A stretch of 49,150 bases of DNA from an uncultured Oscillibacter sp. Its GTDB lineage: Bacteria; Bacillota; Clostridia; Oscillospirales; Oscillospiraceae. Within the stretch, counting starts at the first letter, position 1. The number at the start of each line of letters is the position of its first letter. The stretch covers positions 1 through 49,150 of the forward strand of contig CAJUTB010000021.1 in NCBI GenBank assembly GCA_910589315.1. Reading direction: 5' to 3'. The notes under the pieces were generated by a model. That model searched no databases and was not told where the DNA came from. It worked only from the letters and a program-made list of their open reading frames with translations. A program made the translations under genes and the position numbers. Shown here in pieces: positions 1 through 8,058 of the stretch.

Positions 1-94
1 CCTTTTTGGGCCAACAGTTAAGTAAGTTTCATACTGGTTTAATATTTACTCAGCACTATTTCAAATCAACACAAGGGAGAATTGGGATAAATGA

Positions 95-132
95 AAAGAG
101 AAAAAGAGCCTCCACCACAGGATGGAGGCTCT
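95..132 (-). terminator. Rho-independent terminator of the P-loop ATPase gene
   Basis: Positions 105-114 and 123-132 form a perfect 10-bp inverted repeat (AGAGCCTCCA on the minus strand) with an 8-nt loop. On the minus strand it is followed by a T-rich tract (TTTTTCTCTTTT). It lies 12 bp past the stop codon of the gene ending at 144. The first 90 bases of the window hold nothing I can support. Confidence 0.85.
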
Positions 133-143
133 GGGCTTCGCGC

Positions 144-554
144 TTACATGAAACGCTGCATGTCTTCGCTGAGGGCGGAGGGGTCCGCGCTGATGGAGAC
201 GGTGAACTTGATGTCGTTTTGTTCGCCGAAGGTATCCAGCCAGGTGATGAAGGCTTCGGTATCCTTGTCCACCTCGCGGCCGACGGTTTTGCAGAGGTTG
301 TCAATAAAGACATGGGAGATGTCGTAATTACCCGCGTAGAGTCCGCTGATGAAACCGCGGTACAGGTCGTAGCTGTTGAGCTTATATTCGTGTGCGTCAA
401 TGAGACGGATATGATAATGGATATCATAAGTCATGTTGCGGTTGGCTTCAATGCAGACCACATGGCCGGGCTCGTCCTTTGCCGCGTTGTTGATCAGTTC
501 GATAAGGCGTTTGGTCTTTCCAGACCCCTTCATACCCATGATCAATCGAACCAT
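144..554 (-). CDS. Small P-loop ATPase of unknown function
   Basis: A 136-residue soluble protein. A Walker A motif, GMKGSGKTK, lies at residues 7-15, so ATP or GTP binding is well supported. The later stretch HVFIDNL looks like a Walker B strand ending in an acidic residue. No membrane segment, signal peptide or partner domain is visible, and it is much shorter than usual AAA or ABC ATPases. The ATG at 554 is preferred over the upstream in-frame codon at 572 because AGGAGTG sits 6 nt before it and the Walker strand starts straight after. It stands alone with its own terminator, so the neighbours give no clue to its role. I do not recognise a characterised family. Confidence 0.8.
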   Translation of the reverse strand: MVRLIMGMKGSGKTKRLIELINNAAKDEPGHVVCIEANRNMTYDIHYHIRLIDAHEYKLNSYDLYRGFISGLYAGNYDISHVFIDNLCKTVGREVDKDTEAFITWLDTFGEQNDIKFTVSISADPSALSEDMQRFM

Positions 555-640
555 AGTAATCACTCCTGTCATTTCAATTTTCCTGGGTGGTTGCTAACAG
601 AATACCACATCCCGGCGGAAAAAACAATCTGAAAAAAGGA

Positions 641-682
641 AATTTTTCAAAAAAGAAGCGGGGCCGGAAAAGGGCCGCTTCT
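641..682 (-). terminator. Terminator of the lipoprotein gene
   Basis: AGAAGCGG at 654-661 pairs with CCGCTTCT at 675-682, with further G-C pairing inside the loop. Read on the minus strand it is followed by TTTTTTGAAAAATTT. It lies 35 bp past the stop of the lipoprotein gene at 717. Confidence 0.8.
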
Positions 683-716
683 CTTTAGAACCAGCCGCGA
701 TGGATTTTAGAGAGAA

Positions 717-1385
717 TCAGTCTTCAAACATGTAATCCAAGTCGCTTTTATAGCTTCTGGCATCATTTCTGTAATCGTTGATGGTGGTTTTGACCTGTTC
801 AAAGCTCCCGGTTGGATTCTGGCAGAACGCAAAGAAGGCATTGGTTGTCGTATAATAACCTTTCAGGTTTGGATAATGCTCATAATCCGAATATTTTTCG
901 CTCATTTCTTTCATTTCTGCCTTTGCCTCCTCCAAGGCAGCCTGGGCGGTTTCTGCTTTTCCGTTTGCGGAGTAGGCTCCGCTTACCGCCATGACACAAA
1001 ATGAGAACAGCTGGTCCTCAAAAAGCGTGAAAAACGAATCTGCATTCTCACGAAGCTGGGCCTTTTCGTCTTCCGTGACATCCTCCCAATGATTTCCGTT
1101 CATCGTAGCAACGACATAAACAACGCCCTCCAGAATTTCCTCCCGGCTCAAATTTAATGCTTTTGCAAGATAGGCGGTGCCGCCCTCCAGAATTTCATCC
1201 TTGTTATAAATACCCAACCGCCATGCTTCATAAAGATCCTCGCTGAATTCGCCTGCAATTTCGTAAGCCGTTTCAATATGCGCATAGGCGGTTTTTGATT
1301 TTTCAAATGCTTTTTTGTTCCCGCCGCAAGCGGTCAAGGACAGCGTTAGAACAGCCGCCAGTAAAAGCGCGATTTTCTTTTTCAT
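717..1385 (-). CDS. Hypothetical lipoprotein
   Basis: A 222-residue protein with a classic lipoprotein signal: MKKK, a hydrophobic run, then the lipobox LTAC with Cys20 as the likely lipidated residue. It is therefore predicted to be anchored on the outer face of the cytoplasmic membrane. The mature part is mostly helical, acidic and alanine/glutamate-rich, with the stretch AQAALEEAKAEMKEMSEKY likely forming a coiled coil. No enzymatic motif is visible. The start is backed by AAGGAAGGG upstream. It is transcribed divergently from the small HTH gene at 1486 across about 100 bp holding a promoter and a palindrome, so control by that regulator is plausible but unproven. Function unknown. Confidence 0.75.
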   Translation of the reverse strand: MKKKIALLLAAVLTLSLTACGGNKKAFEKSKTAYAHIETAYEIAGEFSEDLYEAWRLGIYNKDEILEGGTAYLAKALNLSREEILEGVVYVVATMNGNHWEDVTEDEKAQLRENADSFFTLFEDQLFSFCVMAVSGAYSANGKAETAQAALEEAKAEMKEMSEKYSDYEHYPNLKGYYTTTNAFFAFCQNPTGSFEQVKTTINDYRNDARSYKSDLDYMFED

Positions 1386-1410
1386 TTCAAACCCTTCCTT
1401 TTGTACGATG

Positions 1411-1428
1411 TTAACCGATATTGGTTAA
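1411..1428. promoter_or_regulatory. Candidate operator palindrome in the lipoprotein/HTH intergenic region
   Basis: TTAACCGATATTGGTTAA is an inverted repeat: TTAACC and GGTTAA arms around a 6-nt centre. It sits between the lipoprotein -10 box (1433-1438) and its start codon, where a bound repressor would block transcription. The divergently encoded Cro-type regulator at 1486 is the obvious candidate binder. The assignment is inference from position and symmetry. Confidence 0.4.
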
Positions 1429-1432
1429 TCCT

Positions 1433-1461
1433 ATTATATACCGGTTTCGGATAACATTCAA
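1433..1461 (-). promoter_or_regulatory. Sigma-A promoter of the lipoprotein gene
   Basis: On the minus strand, TTGAAT (1456-1461) and a perfect TATAAT (1433-1438) are separated by 17 bp. The start codon at 1385 is about 40 bp downstream of the expected transcription start. Confidence 0.75.
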
Positions 1462-1485
1462 GTAGGAAAGCGAGGCTTGAATGAA

Positions 1486-1695
1486 ATGATTTCTTATGAT
1501 AATTTGTGGAATGTGCTGAAGGAGAAAGGAATCACGCAATACGCGCTTATAAAAAAATATCACGTCAGTCCCGGGCAGATCACCCGGCTGAAGCGAAACG
1601 AAAGCGTCAGCACCCATACCATCGAGATGTTTTGCAGGATTCTGGACTGCGAGGTGGGCGATATCATGCGATATGTCAAAGACGGCGAAGCATAA
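1486..1695 (+). CDS. Small Cro/C1-type HTH regulator
   Basis: A 69-residue single-domain DNA-binding protein of the XRE/Cro family. The sequence ISYDNLWNVLKEKGITQYAL, then the recognition-helix region SPGQITRLKRNESVS and the dimer-forming C-terminal helix, match the compact Cro-like regulators common in Firmicute mobile elements and chromosomes. I chose ATG 1486 because family members usually begin just before the tyrosine-aspartate pair. A TTG at 1477, preceded by AGGAAAG, would add three residues and cannot be excluded. It diverges from the lipoprotein gene and may regulate it and itself through the palindrome at 1411-1428. The stop codon abuts the terminator hairpin of the convergent pgi gene. 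Confidence 0.8.
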   Translation: MISYDNLWNVLKEKGITQYALIKKYHVSPGQITRLKRNESVSTHTIEMFCRILDCEVGDIMRYVKDGEA

Positions 1696-1725
1696 AAGGA
1701 GAGGATGGTAATCCATCCTCTCCTT
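1690..1725 (-). terminator. Terminator of pgi
   Basis: AAGGAGAGGATGG at 1696-1708 and its exact complement at 1713-1725 form a 13-bp stem with a 4-nt loop. The minus-strand product ends in TTTTATG, so it terminates pgi. The plus side has no clear T tract, so the HTH gene may read into it. Confidence 0.85.
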
Positions 1726-1742
1726 ACGGTCGATTCCGTCAA

Positions 1743-3077
1743 TTATTTCAGCTTGGCTTCCAGCTCCGCCTTGCGGTCCTCATAGCCGGGCTTGCCCAGC
1801 AGGGCAAACATGTTCTTCTTGTAAGCCTCTACGCCAGGCTGGTCGAAGGGGTTCACTTCCAGCAGATAGCCGGACAGGCCGCAGGCGTACTCGAAGAAGT
1901 AAATCAGCTGGCCCAGGGCGTCCGCCGTTTTGCCGTCCGCCTCGATGATCAGATTCGGCACGCCGCCTTCGTAGTGGGCCAGAAGGGTGCCCTCCATGGC
2001 GCGGTCCCGGATATAGTCCATGCTCTCGCCGGCCAGGAAGTTCAGGCCGTCGCCGTCTTCCTCGTCCTTGGGAACATACAGCTGGTTCTCCGACGCGCCC
2101 AGGCGCACGACCGTCTCGAAAATGTTCCGGGTGCCGGACTGCATATACTGGCCCATGGAGTGCAGATCGGCGGTAAACTCCACGCTGGCGGGAAACAGGC
2201 CCTTTCCGTCCTTGCCTTCGCTCTCGCCGTAGAGCTGTTTCCACCATTCCAGCATGAAGCGGAAGGCCGGGTCGTAGCAGGCCAGAACTTCAATCGGATA
2301 ACCGGCCTTGTACAGCGCGAAGCGCGTCGCGGCGTACTGCCAGGACGGGCAGGAGAAATCCGCCTGTTTCTCACAGACCTCCATCATCTTCGCCGCGCCG
2401 CCCATCAGGGCGTCAACGTCGACGCCTGCGACGGCAACCGGCAGCAGGCCCACCGCCGTCAGCACGGAGTAGCGGCCGCCCACGTTGTCGGGTACCACAA
2501 AGGTCTCCCAGCCTTCGGCGTCCGCCAGGGACTTGAGCGCGCCCCGGGCCTTGTCGGTGGTGGCAAAGATGCGCTCCTTTGCGCCCGTTTTGCCGTAACG
2601 CTTTTCCAGCTCGGCCCGGAAGAAGCGGAAGGCCACCGCCGGCTCCGTGGTGGTGCCGGACTTGGAGATGACGTTGATGGAGAAGTCCTGACCGTCCAGC
2701 AGGTCCATGACCTCTTTCATGGCGTCGGCGGAAAGGCCGTTGCCCATGAAGTAGACGTTCGGGGTGTTTTTCTTTTTCAGGTTGTAGTTGGGGGAGCAGA
2801 GGCAGTCAATAACGCCCCGTGCGCCCAGATAGGAACCGCCGATGCCGATGACGACCAGAGCCTTGGAATTGCCCTGGATTTTCGCCGCGGCGGCCTTGAT
2901 GCGGGCAAATTCTTCCTTGTCATAGTCCCGGGGCAGGTGAACCCAGCCGGTAAAATCGCCGCCCAGACCGGAGGCGGTCTGAAGTTTTACCTGTGCTTCC
3001 TTCAGCGCGGGCGCGAGAGCCTCCTCATAGGGTTCGGTCAGGAACTTCTGCATTTGAAACAGCTTGACATTCAACAT
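1743..3077 (-). CDS. pgi: Glucose-6-phosphate isomerase
   Basis: Interconverts glucose 6-phosphate and fructose 6-phosphate in the cytoplasm, the second step of glycolysis and a gluconeogenic step. The 444-residue length fits the short Firmicute Pgi type. Visible signatures are GIGGSYLGARG near residue 75 (phosphate-binding SIS fold), ISKSGTTTEPAVAFR near 135-150, and GGRYSVLTAVGLLP near 200, matching the family signature. The start at 3077 gives MLNVKLFQMQKFL and has AAAGGA about 10 nt upstream. An upstream in-frame extension to 3149 would run through the promoter and is rejected. The gene is a single unit with its own promoter and terminator. Confidence 0.97.
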   Translation of the reverse strand: MLNVKLFQMQKFLTEPYEEALAPALKEAQVKLQTASGLGGDFTGWVHLPRDYDKEEFARIKAAAAKIQGNSKALVVIGIGGSYLGARGVIDCLCSPNYNLKKKNTPNVYFMGNGLSADAMKEVMDLLDGQDFSINVISKSGTTTEPAVAFRFFRAELEKRYGKTGAKERIFATTDKARGALKSLADAEGWETFVVPDNVGGRYSVLTAVGLLPVAVAGVDVDALMGGAAKMMEVCEKQADFSCPSWQYAATRFALYKAGYPIEVLACYDPAFRFMLEWWKQLYGESEGKDGKGLFPASVEFTADLHSMGQYMQSGTRNIFETVVRLGASENQLYVPKDEEDGDGLNFLAGESMDYIRDRAMEGTLLAHYEGGVPNLIIEADGKTADALGQLIYFFEYACGLSGYLLEVNPFDQPGVEAYKKNMFALLGKPGYEDRKAELEAKLK

Positions 3078-3120
3078 TCTATAATCATCCTTTCTTTTGT
3101 TCGGACACATTGCAATACAT

Positions 3121-3149
3121 AGTATACCAGTATTTACCGCCGATAGCAA
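3121..3149 (-). promoter_or_regulatory. Sigma-A promoter of pgi
   Basis: Minus strand TTGCTA (3144-3149) and TATACT (3121-3126) are separated by 17 bp, about 45 bp upstream of the pgi start codon. Confidence 0.7.
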
Positions 3150-3195
3150 GAGTCAACCGCCCCCATGGCCGCCAAAACCGCGGGGCCGCTTTGGT

Positions 3196-4320
3196 TCATT
3201 CCGACAAAAAAGCGGTTTTCAAAAGCCGCAGGAGCATCTGTCCGTAAGTCACCCGGGGCACGGATTCTCCGGCCAAAATCGGGAGTTCCGCAACGATCTC
3301 CTCGCCGGAAGCGACGGTCAGCGTCCCCAGCCGGTCGCCGGGGGACACCGGAGCGGTGACGGTTTCCGCCAGCTCCACGGTCTGCGTCAGGTTTCCGGCC
3401 TTGGATTTTTCCAGCAGCAGGACCCCGCCCTCGCTCAGCGCCGGCTGGACCGTCGCCTGGGCACCCAGCTCCACCGACACCGGCGGAAGGGGCGCGTCCA
3501 GCACGATTTTCCGCAGAGCGTAGGTGGAAAAGCCGTGGTTCAGCAGGGTTTTGGCGTCTTCAAAACGTTGGTTGGAGGTGGCGTCCTTCATGATGACAGC
3601 GATCAGCTCCATGCCGTCCCGTTCGGCGGTGCCGGAGAGGCAGTAGAGGGCGTTATCGGTGGAGCCGGTTTTCAGGCCCGTCGCGCCGTCGAAGAAACGA
3701 ATGAGGCGGTTTGTGTTCACCAGCTGGGACGTGCCGTCCCGGAGGGTGTCCATCCATATGGTGGTGTACTGCCGGATGTCAGGATGATTCAAAATCAGTT
3801 CCCGGCTCATGAGGGCGATGTCATAGGCCGAGGTGACGTGCCCGGCGGCGGGCAGGCCGGTTGCGTTGCAGAAATGGGTGTCGTTCATGCCCAGTTCCTT
3901 AGCCCGCTGGTTCATGCGCTCGACAAAGGCTTCCTCGCTTCCGGCGACCTGCTCCGCCAGGGCTACGGCGCAGTCGTTGGCGGAGACGACACACACGGCC
4001 TTGAGCATATCGCTGACGGACATCTGCTCGTTTTCCTTCAGCCAGATCTGAGAGCCGCCCATAGAACAGGCATGGGCGGAAGCCGTGACCATGGTGTCAT
4101 AGGTAAGCTGGCCGCTGTCCACGGCCTCCATGGTCAGCAGGAGCGTCATGACCTTGGTGACGCTGGCGGGTTCCCGCTGGGTATGTTCGTCCTTGGCAAA
4201 CAGGACGGCGCCCGTCTCTTTTTCCATCAGCAGGGCCGACGGCGCGGCCACGTCCACGGCGCGGGCGGCGGGCGTCCCCAGAAGCAGCAGAGCGCACAGG
4301 GGCGCGATCAATTTTCGCAT
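3196..4320 (-). CDS. D-alanyl-D-alanine carboxypeptidase (low-molecular-weight PBP, DacF/DacA type)
   Basis: A secreted, membrane-associated penicillin-binding protein that trims the terminal D-alanine from peptidoglycan stem peptides. It has 374 residues. Residues 1-20 form a Sec signal peptide ending in AARA. The three active-site motifs of the S11 peptidase family are present: SVTK at 53-56, SAN at 113-115 and KTG at 217-219. The C-terminal third (about 270-355) matches the beta-rich PBP5 C-terminal domain, followed by a short amphipathic tail that likely binds the membrane. The ATG at 4320 has AAAGGAGGAA upstream. An in-frame extension to 4407 has no ribosome site. The spacer to pgi (3078-3195) holds only the pgi promoter. 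Confidence 0.93.
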   Translation of the reverse strand: MRKLIAPLCALLLLGTPAARAVDVAAPSALLMEKETGAVLFAKDEHTQREPASVTKVMTLLLTMEAVDSGQLTYDTMVTASAHACSMGGSQIWLKENEQMSVSDMLKAVCVVSANDCAVALAEQVAGSEEAFVERMNQRAKELGMNDTHFCNATGLPAAGHVTSAYDIALMSRELILNHPDIRQYTTIWMDTLRDGTSQLVNTNRLIRFFDGATGLKTGSTDNALYCLSGTAERDGMELIAVIMKDATSNQRFEDAKTLLNHGFSTYALRKIVLDAPLPPVSVELGAQATVQPALSEGGVLLLEKSKAGNLTQTVELAETVTAPVSPGDRLGTLTVASGEEIVAELPILAGESVPRVTYGQMLLRLLKTAFLSE

Positions 4321-4484
4321 AACTGAAATTCCTCCTTTGCCAGAGCATATGCGGGGGAAGCGGAAAAAATCCCCGCCGGGATTCGCCGGGCGGCTTTGAA
4401 ATTGCATTGCATATTTTTTTGAAAAGAGAACACAATACTCAACGGCAATACGCCAAATCCATTATTCAGCAGGAGGGTTTATCC

Positions 4485-4676
4485 ATGACGAAGGATTGCA
4501 CCAACAGCGGCTGCGCCTGCACGCCGAATCAGAGCATCAAATGCACCGTGAACAACTGCGCCCACCACTGCCAGGATACCGATTACTGCGGCCTCAACGC
4601 CATTCAGGTCGGCACCCACGAGACGAATCCCACTATGGTGGAATGCACCGACTGCCAGAGCTTCCAGATGAAATAA
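4485..4676 (+). CDS. DUF1540 domain cysteine-rich small protein
   Basis: A 63-residue soluble protein with seven cysteines and two histidines. The order CxxxxCxC, IKCTVNNCAHH, DYCGL, then MVECTDCQSF matches the DUF1540 pattern, thought to bind a metal, probably zinc. Such proteins are common in spore-forming Firmicutes, but their role is not established. The ATG at 4485 has AGGAGGG 8 nt upstream, whereas the longer frame from 4407 lacks one. It is followed by the split TSUP genes in the same direction with a 73-bp gap, so co-transcription is possible. Confidence 0.85.
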   Translation: MTKDCTNSGCACTPNQSIKCTVNNCAHHCQDTDYCGLNAIQVGTHETNPTMVECTDCQSFQMK

Positions 4677-4749
4677 GCGGAAGATGTTTCCGCCCCTCTC
4701 CGACCGGCTGTCCGGCCCGCCGGAGAGGGTACATAAAGGAGGCGGCGGG

Positions 4750-5103
4750 ATGAAGGAAAAATGGACCGCCCGCATCGCAGGCGGCGCGGCGGGTTTGGCG
4801 AACGGACTCTTTGGGGGTGGAGGCGGCATGGTGTTTCTGCCGGTCATGTCCCGCTGGGGAGGGCTGTCCCAGCGGAAGCTGTACGCGACCTGCGTGGGCG
4901 TGATTTTCCCGGTGTGCCTGGTGTCGGCGGCGGTTTATCTGTGGAAAGGCGGGGTGTCGCTTTCGACGGCCCTGCCCTATCTGGCGGGCGGCTTTCTGGG
5001 CGGCTGGCTGGGGGGAAAGCTCTACGGAAAAATTTCCACCAAATGCTTAAAGTGGCTGTTTGCCGCCTTTCTCTTTTACGCGGGGGTGAAATATCTGCTG
5101 TGA
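4750..5103 (+). CDS. TSUP (TauE/SafE) transporter, N-terminal half gene
   Basis: A 117-residue integral membrane protein with about four hydrophobic segments. It carries the glycine-rich start typical of TauE/SafE permeases: GGAAGLANGLFGGGGGMVFLPV. TSUP proteins export sulfite, sulfoacetate or related organosulfur anions. Usual members are about 250 residues with two homologous halves; this one covers only the first half. The start is set by AAAGGAGG 7-13 nt upstream. Its TGA overlaps the GTG start of the next gene (GTGA), and that gene supplies the second half, so the two products probably assemble into one transporter. The substrate cannot be told from sequence. Confidence 0.85.
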   Translation: MKEKWTARIAGGAAGLANGLFGGGGGMVFLPVMSRWGGLSQRKLYATCVGVIFPVCLVSAAVYLWKGGVSLSTALPYLAGGFLGGWLGGKLYGKISTKCLKWLFAAFLFYAGVKYLL

Positions 5104-5465
5104 CGGACTGGATTCTTCCGTTTCTCTGCGGTCTGGGGGCAAGCGTTATCTCCGCCTGGGGCGTGGGCGGGGGAACGCTGCTGCTGCTGGTGATGACGCT
5201 TTTTCTCGGCGTGGACCAGCGGACCGCCCAGGGCGTGAACCTGCTCTTTTTTCTCCCCACGGCGGCCAGCGCGCTGTTTTGCCATGCCAAAGGGGGCTAT
5301 CTGGACAAGCCCACGCTGAAAGCGGCGGTACCAGCGGCGGTTGCCGCGGCTCTGGCGGGCGCGTGGATCTCCAACGCCGTAGACGTGGAGCTTCTGCGTA
5401 AACCCTTTGGGGTTTATCTGCTCCTGTCGGGCGTCAGCCTGCTCTGGCCGCAGAAGGAAAAATAG
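5100..5465 (+). CDS. TSUP (TauE/SafE) transporter, C-terminal half gene
   Basis: A 121-residue membrane protein with about four hydrophobic segments. The motif ISAWGVGGGTLLLLVMTLFL repeats the glycine-rich pattern of the first half gene, as expected for the second TSUP repeat. The GTG at 5100 overlaps the stop of the preceding gene by four bases, so translation is probably coupled. Together the two products equal the length of one normal TSUP permease. About 110 bp of spacer follow before the XRE gene, with no obvious terminator. Confidence 0.85.
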   Translation: MTDWILPFLCGLGASVISAWGVGGGTLLLLVMTLFLGVDQRTAQGVNLLFFLPTAASALFCHAKGGYLDKPTLKAAVPAAVAAALAGAWISNAVDVELLRKPFGVYLLLSGVSLLWPQKEK

Positions 5466-5576
5466 AGCTGGAACTTTTTCGAGGTCTGTGCTAAGATGGG
5501 AATAGTGAACCCGTGCGGATTCAAAGTGCTATTCTAATTGCCGCCATTTGGTAGCCTCAATTTTGGGTGATTTAGG

Positions 5577-5807
5577 ATGCACTTTCAACGAATTGAGGAT
5601 TTACGGGTTGATCATGACAAGACCCAGATTGCAATTGCGGCATATCTAAATATGAGCCGTAGCGTTTATTGGCGTTATGAAAAAGGTGTGCGTGAAATTC
5701 CTGTCTGGGCAGTTTTGAAATTAGCGGAGTTCTACAAGGTCAGCACAGATTATCTCCTGGGCCTTACCGACGACCCCACGCCGCCGCCTCCCGCAAAACG
5801 CCGGTGA
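5577..5807 (+). CDS. XRE-family HTH regulator coupled to comEC
   Basis: A 76-residue DNA-binding protein. The helix-turn-helix covers residues 3-60: IEDLRVDHDKTQIAIAAYLN, then MSRSVYWRYEKGVREIPVW, ending with the KVSTDYLLGLTD signature common in Firmicute XRE proteins. The C-terminus is a short PTPPPPAKRR tail. The reading frame is visibly more AT-rich than comEC. Its TGA overlaps the GTG start of comEC (GTGA), so translation is likely coupled. The ribosome site before ATG 5577 is weak (GGGTGA). Targets are unknown; autoregulation or control of the comEC-holA-rnmV run is an inference. Confidence 0.8.
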   Translation: MHFQRIEDLRVDHDKTQIAIAAYLNMSRSVYWRYEKGVREIPVWAVLKLAEFYKVSTDYLLGLTDDPTPPPPAKRR

Positions 5808-8044
5808 GACGGCTTGCGGTGTTTGCCGGGGCCTTTGCGGCAGGAATTTTCCTGGCTCAGTACCTGCTGCCGGTCTCCTGGCTGCTGCCCTGTGCTTTTG
5901 CGGGTCTGGGGCTGGGCATACTTTCCCTGAAACTGCCCTGGAACCAGCGGCGGAGGGCGGTTATAGCGTGTTCCGCGCTCGCGCTGGCCCTGGGCTATAA
6001 CTGGCTGTACATCCGGCAGGTGCAGACGCCTGCCGCCGCGTGGGCGGAGACCGAACGGGTTATGACGGCGACCCTCTGCAATTACGCGGAACCCAGCGGC
6101 TTCGGCGCACGGGTGACGGTCCGCCTGGAGGGCGTGCCCGGCAAGGCCGTCTACTACGGGGACGAGGGGCTTTTGGACTTGGTTCCGGGCCAAACCGTCA
6201 CCGGAACGGTTCTTCTGCGGAACGCCGCCCGTATTGTGGACGAGGATATCACGACCTTTACCTCAAAAGGCGTGTTTCTGCTGGCCTACGCCCGGGGCGA
6301 ACCGGCTGCGGGTCCTGGAACATCCGGTTCCCTGCGCTGGGTTCCGGTGCGGATGTGCCGCGCCATGCAGACAACGATCTCCGGGATTTTCTACGGAGAC
6401 GCCGCCGGTTTTCTCACGGCTGTTTTGACCGGCGAACGGGCCGGTTTGTCAGAAGAAGCCCAGACCGCCCTTTCCGAAGCGGGGATTTACCACATCATGG
6501 CCGTATCCGGCATGCACTGTATGTTTCTGCTGGGCCTTGCGTCGCTGCTGACAGGAAAACGCAGCCGCCTGCGGGCGTTGGCGGCGGTTCCGCTGCTGGT
6601 GTTTTACGCGCTCCTGACCGGCGGAAGTCCTTCCGTGGTGCGGGCGTGCATCATGCTGTCTATCTTCACGGCGGGGCCGCTGTTCCGCCGGGAGAGCGAC
6701 GGTCCCACGTCCCTGGCGGCGGCTTTGTTTCTGATTCTGCTGCAAAATCCCTTTGCCGCCGCGTCGGTGAGCTTACAGCTTTCCTTCGCGGCTATGGCGG
6801 GCCTTTTGTGGCTGACGCCGAAGCTGGAAGCCCTCCTTCTGGGCGGCAGAGCGCGTGGTAAATTTTACCGGGTGATTGTCTCCGGCTTTTCCGCTACCAT
6901 GGGCGCGATGGTTTTTACCATCCCACTTTCCGGGTGGTATTTCGGTTCGCTGGCGCTGATCAGTCCGCTGACGAATCTGCTCTGCCTGTGGGCGGCCAGC
7001 GGCGTGTTTCTTTTGGGCCTTCCAGCAGTCTGCGCAGGAATGATCTGCCCGCCAATCGGGGCCGTTGCGGCGGTTCCGGCAAGCCTGCTGGCAAATTATA
7101 TCCTGCTTGCCGCAAAGCTGATGGCGAAAATCCCTTACCATGCCGTTTATTTCAGCAACCCCTATTTGAAATTCTGGGTGGCGTTTGCCTATCTGCTGTT
7201 TCTGTGCGCGTATCTTGCGAGAAAGGCCAAAAGCCGCAAATACGTTCTGGCGGCGGTTTTGGCGGCTGCTGCGCTGGCGGTAACGGTAAAACTGGGCGCG
7301 GCTCGTTACAGCAACGATTTGGACGCCCTTATTCTCAACGTAGGGCAGGGTCAAAGCGTTCTTTTGTCCTCCGGCGGACGTTTTGCGCTGGTGGACTGCG
7401 GCAGCGGAAACAGCTGGCTCCGCGCAGGCGAGACGGCCGCATGGCAGTTGAAAAGCATGGGTTGCCGACGTCTGGATTACATACTGCTGACCCATTACGA
7501 CAGCGACCATGTAAACGGCCTGACGGGCCTTTTGGCCCGCCTGGACGCCGGAGTTTTGCTGCTCCCGGACTACGAGGACGATGCGGGCCAGCGCACGGGA
7601 GTTCTCGACGCGGCGGAGAAAAACGGCGTTCCGGTTTCGTTTGTCACCGAGCTGGAAACGTTGTCCTTGGGCCAGGCGGAAATCACGGTGTTTCCGCCCC
7701 TGGGCACGGAGGAGGATAATGACAAGGGACTGGCGGTTCTGGCGTCGCTGGAAGAAAACGACCTGCTGATTACCGGAGACATGAGCGCTTCCGTAGAGCG
7801 GAAACTCCTGGAATCCTATGACCTGCCGGATATCGAAGTCCTTGTAGCGGGCCACCATGGCTCGAAGTATTCCACATCGAAAGAGCTTTTGCAGGCGTTG
7901 AAGCCGGAGACCGTCTGCGTCAGCTCCGGCAGCAACCGCTATGGCCATCCGGCGGAGGAAACGCTGAAACGGATTGCGCGGGAAGGCGGAAGCATCTGCC
8001 GGACGGACCTGCAAGGCAATATTCATCTTTGGTGGAACAGCTGA
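5804..8044 (+). CDS. comEC: ComEC/Rec2 DNA-uptake channel protein
   Basis: Forms the membrane channel that brings single-stranded DNA into the cytoplasm during natural transformation. The 746-residue protein has all three parts: an N-terminal DUF4131-like membrane/OB region (about 1-160), the polytopic Competence domain (about 190-480) with the conserved GIYHIMAVSGMHCMF stretch, and a C-terminal metallo-beta-lactamase domain from about residue 505. The latter carries THYDSDHVNG at about 563-572, ITGDMS, and GHHGSKYST, so the metal ligands appear intact and the gene looks functional. The start is GTG 5804, overlapping the XRE gene. No other com genes are in the window, so competence itself is not shown. 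Confidence 0.93.
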   Translation: MRRLAVFAGAFAAGIFLAQYLLPVSWLLPCAFAGLGLGILSLKLPWNQRRRAVIACSALALALGYNWLYIRQVQTPAAAWAETERVMTATLCNYAEPSGFGARVTVRLEGVPGKAVYYGDEGLLDLVPGQTVTGTVLLRNAARIVDEDITTFTSKGVFLLAYARGEPAAGPGTSGSLRWVPVRMCRAMQTTISGIFYGDAAGFLTAVLTGERAGLSEEAQTALSEAGIYHIMAVSGMHCMFLLGLASLLTGKRSRLRALAAVPLLVFYALLTGGSPSVVRACIMLSIFTAGPLFRRESDGPTSLAAALFLILLQNPFAAASVSLQLSFAAMAGLLWLTPKLEALLLGGRARGKFYRVIVSGFSATMGAMVFTIPLSGWYFGSLALISPLTNLLCLWAASGVFLLGLPAVCAGMICPPIGAVAAVPASLLANYILLAAKLMAKIPYHAVYFSNPYLKFWVAFAYLLFLCAYLARKAKSRKYVLAAVLAAAALAVTVKLGAARYSNDLDALILNVGQGQSVLLSSGGRFALVDCGSGNSWLRAGETAAWQLKSMGCRRLDYILLTHYDSDHVNGLTGLLARLDAGVLLLPDYEDDAGQRTGVLDAAEKNGVPVSFVTELETLSLGQAEITVFPPLGTEEDNDKGLAVLASLEENDLLITGDMSASVERKLLESYDLPDIEVLVAGHHGSKYSTSKELLQALKPETVCVSSGSNRYGHPAEETLKRIAREGGSICRTDLQGNIHLWWNS

Positions 8045-8058
8045 AATGGGAGGAACCT

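Noticed and set aside
4684..4749. Upstream start for the first TSUP half gene
   Set aside because: The extra residues are not hydrophobic, lie over the ribosome site AAAGGAGG, and are not expected in the family.
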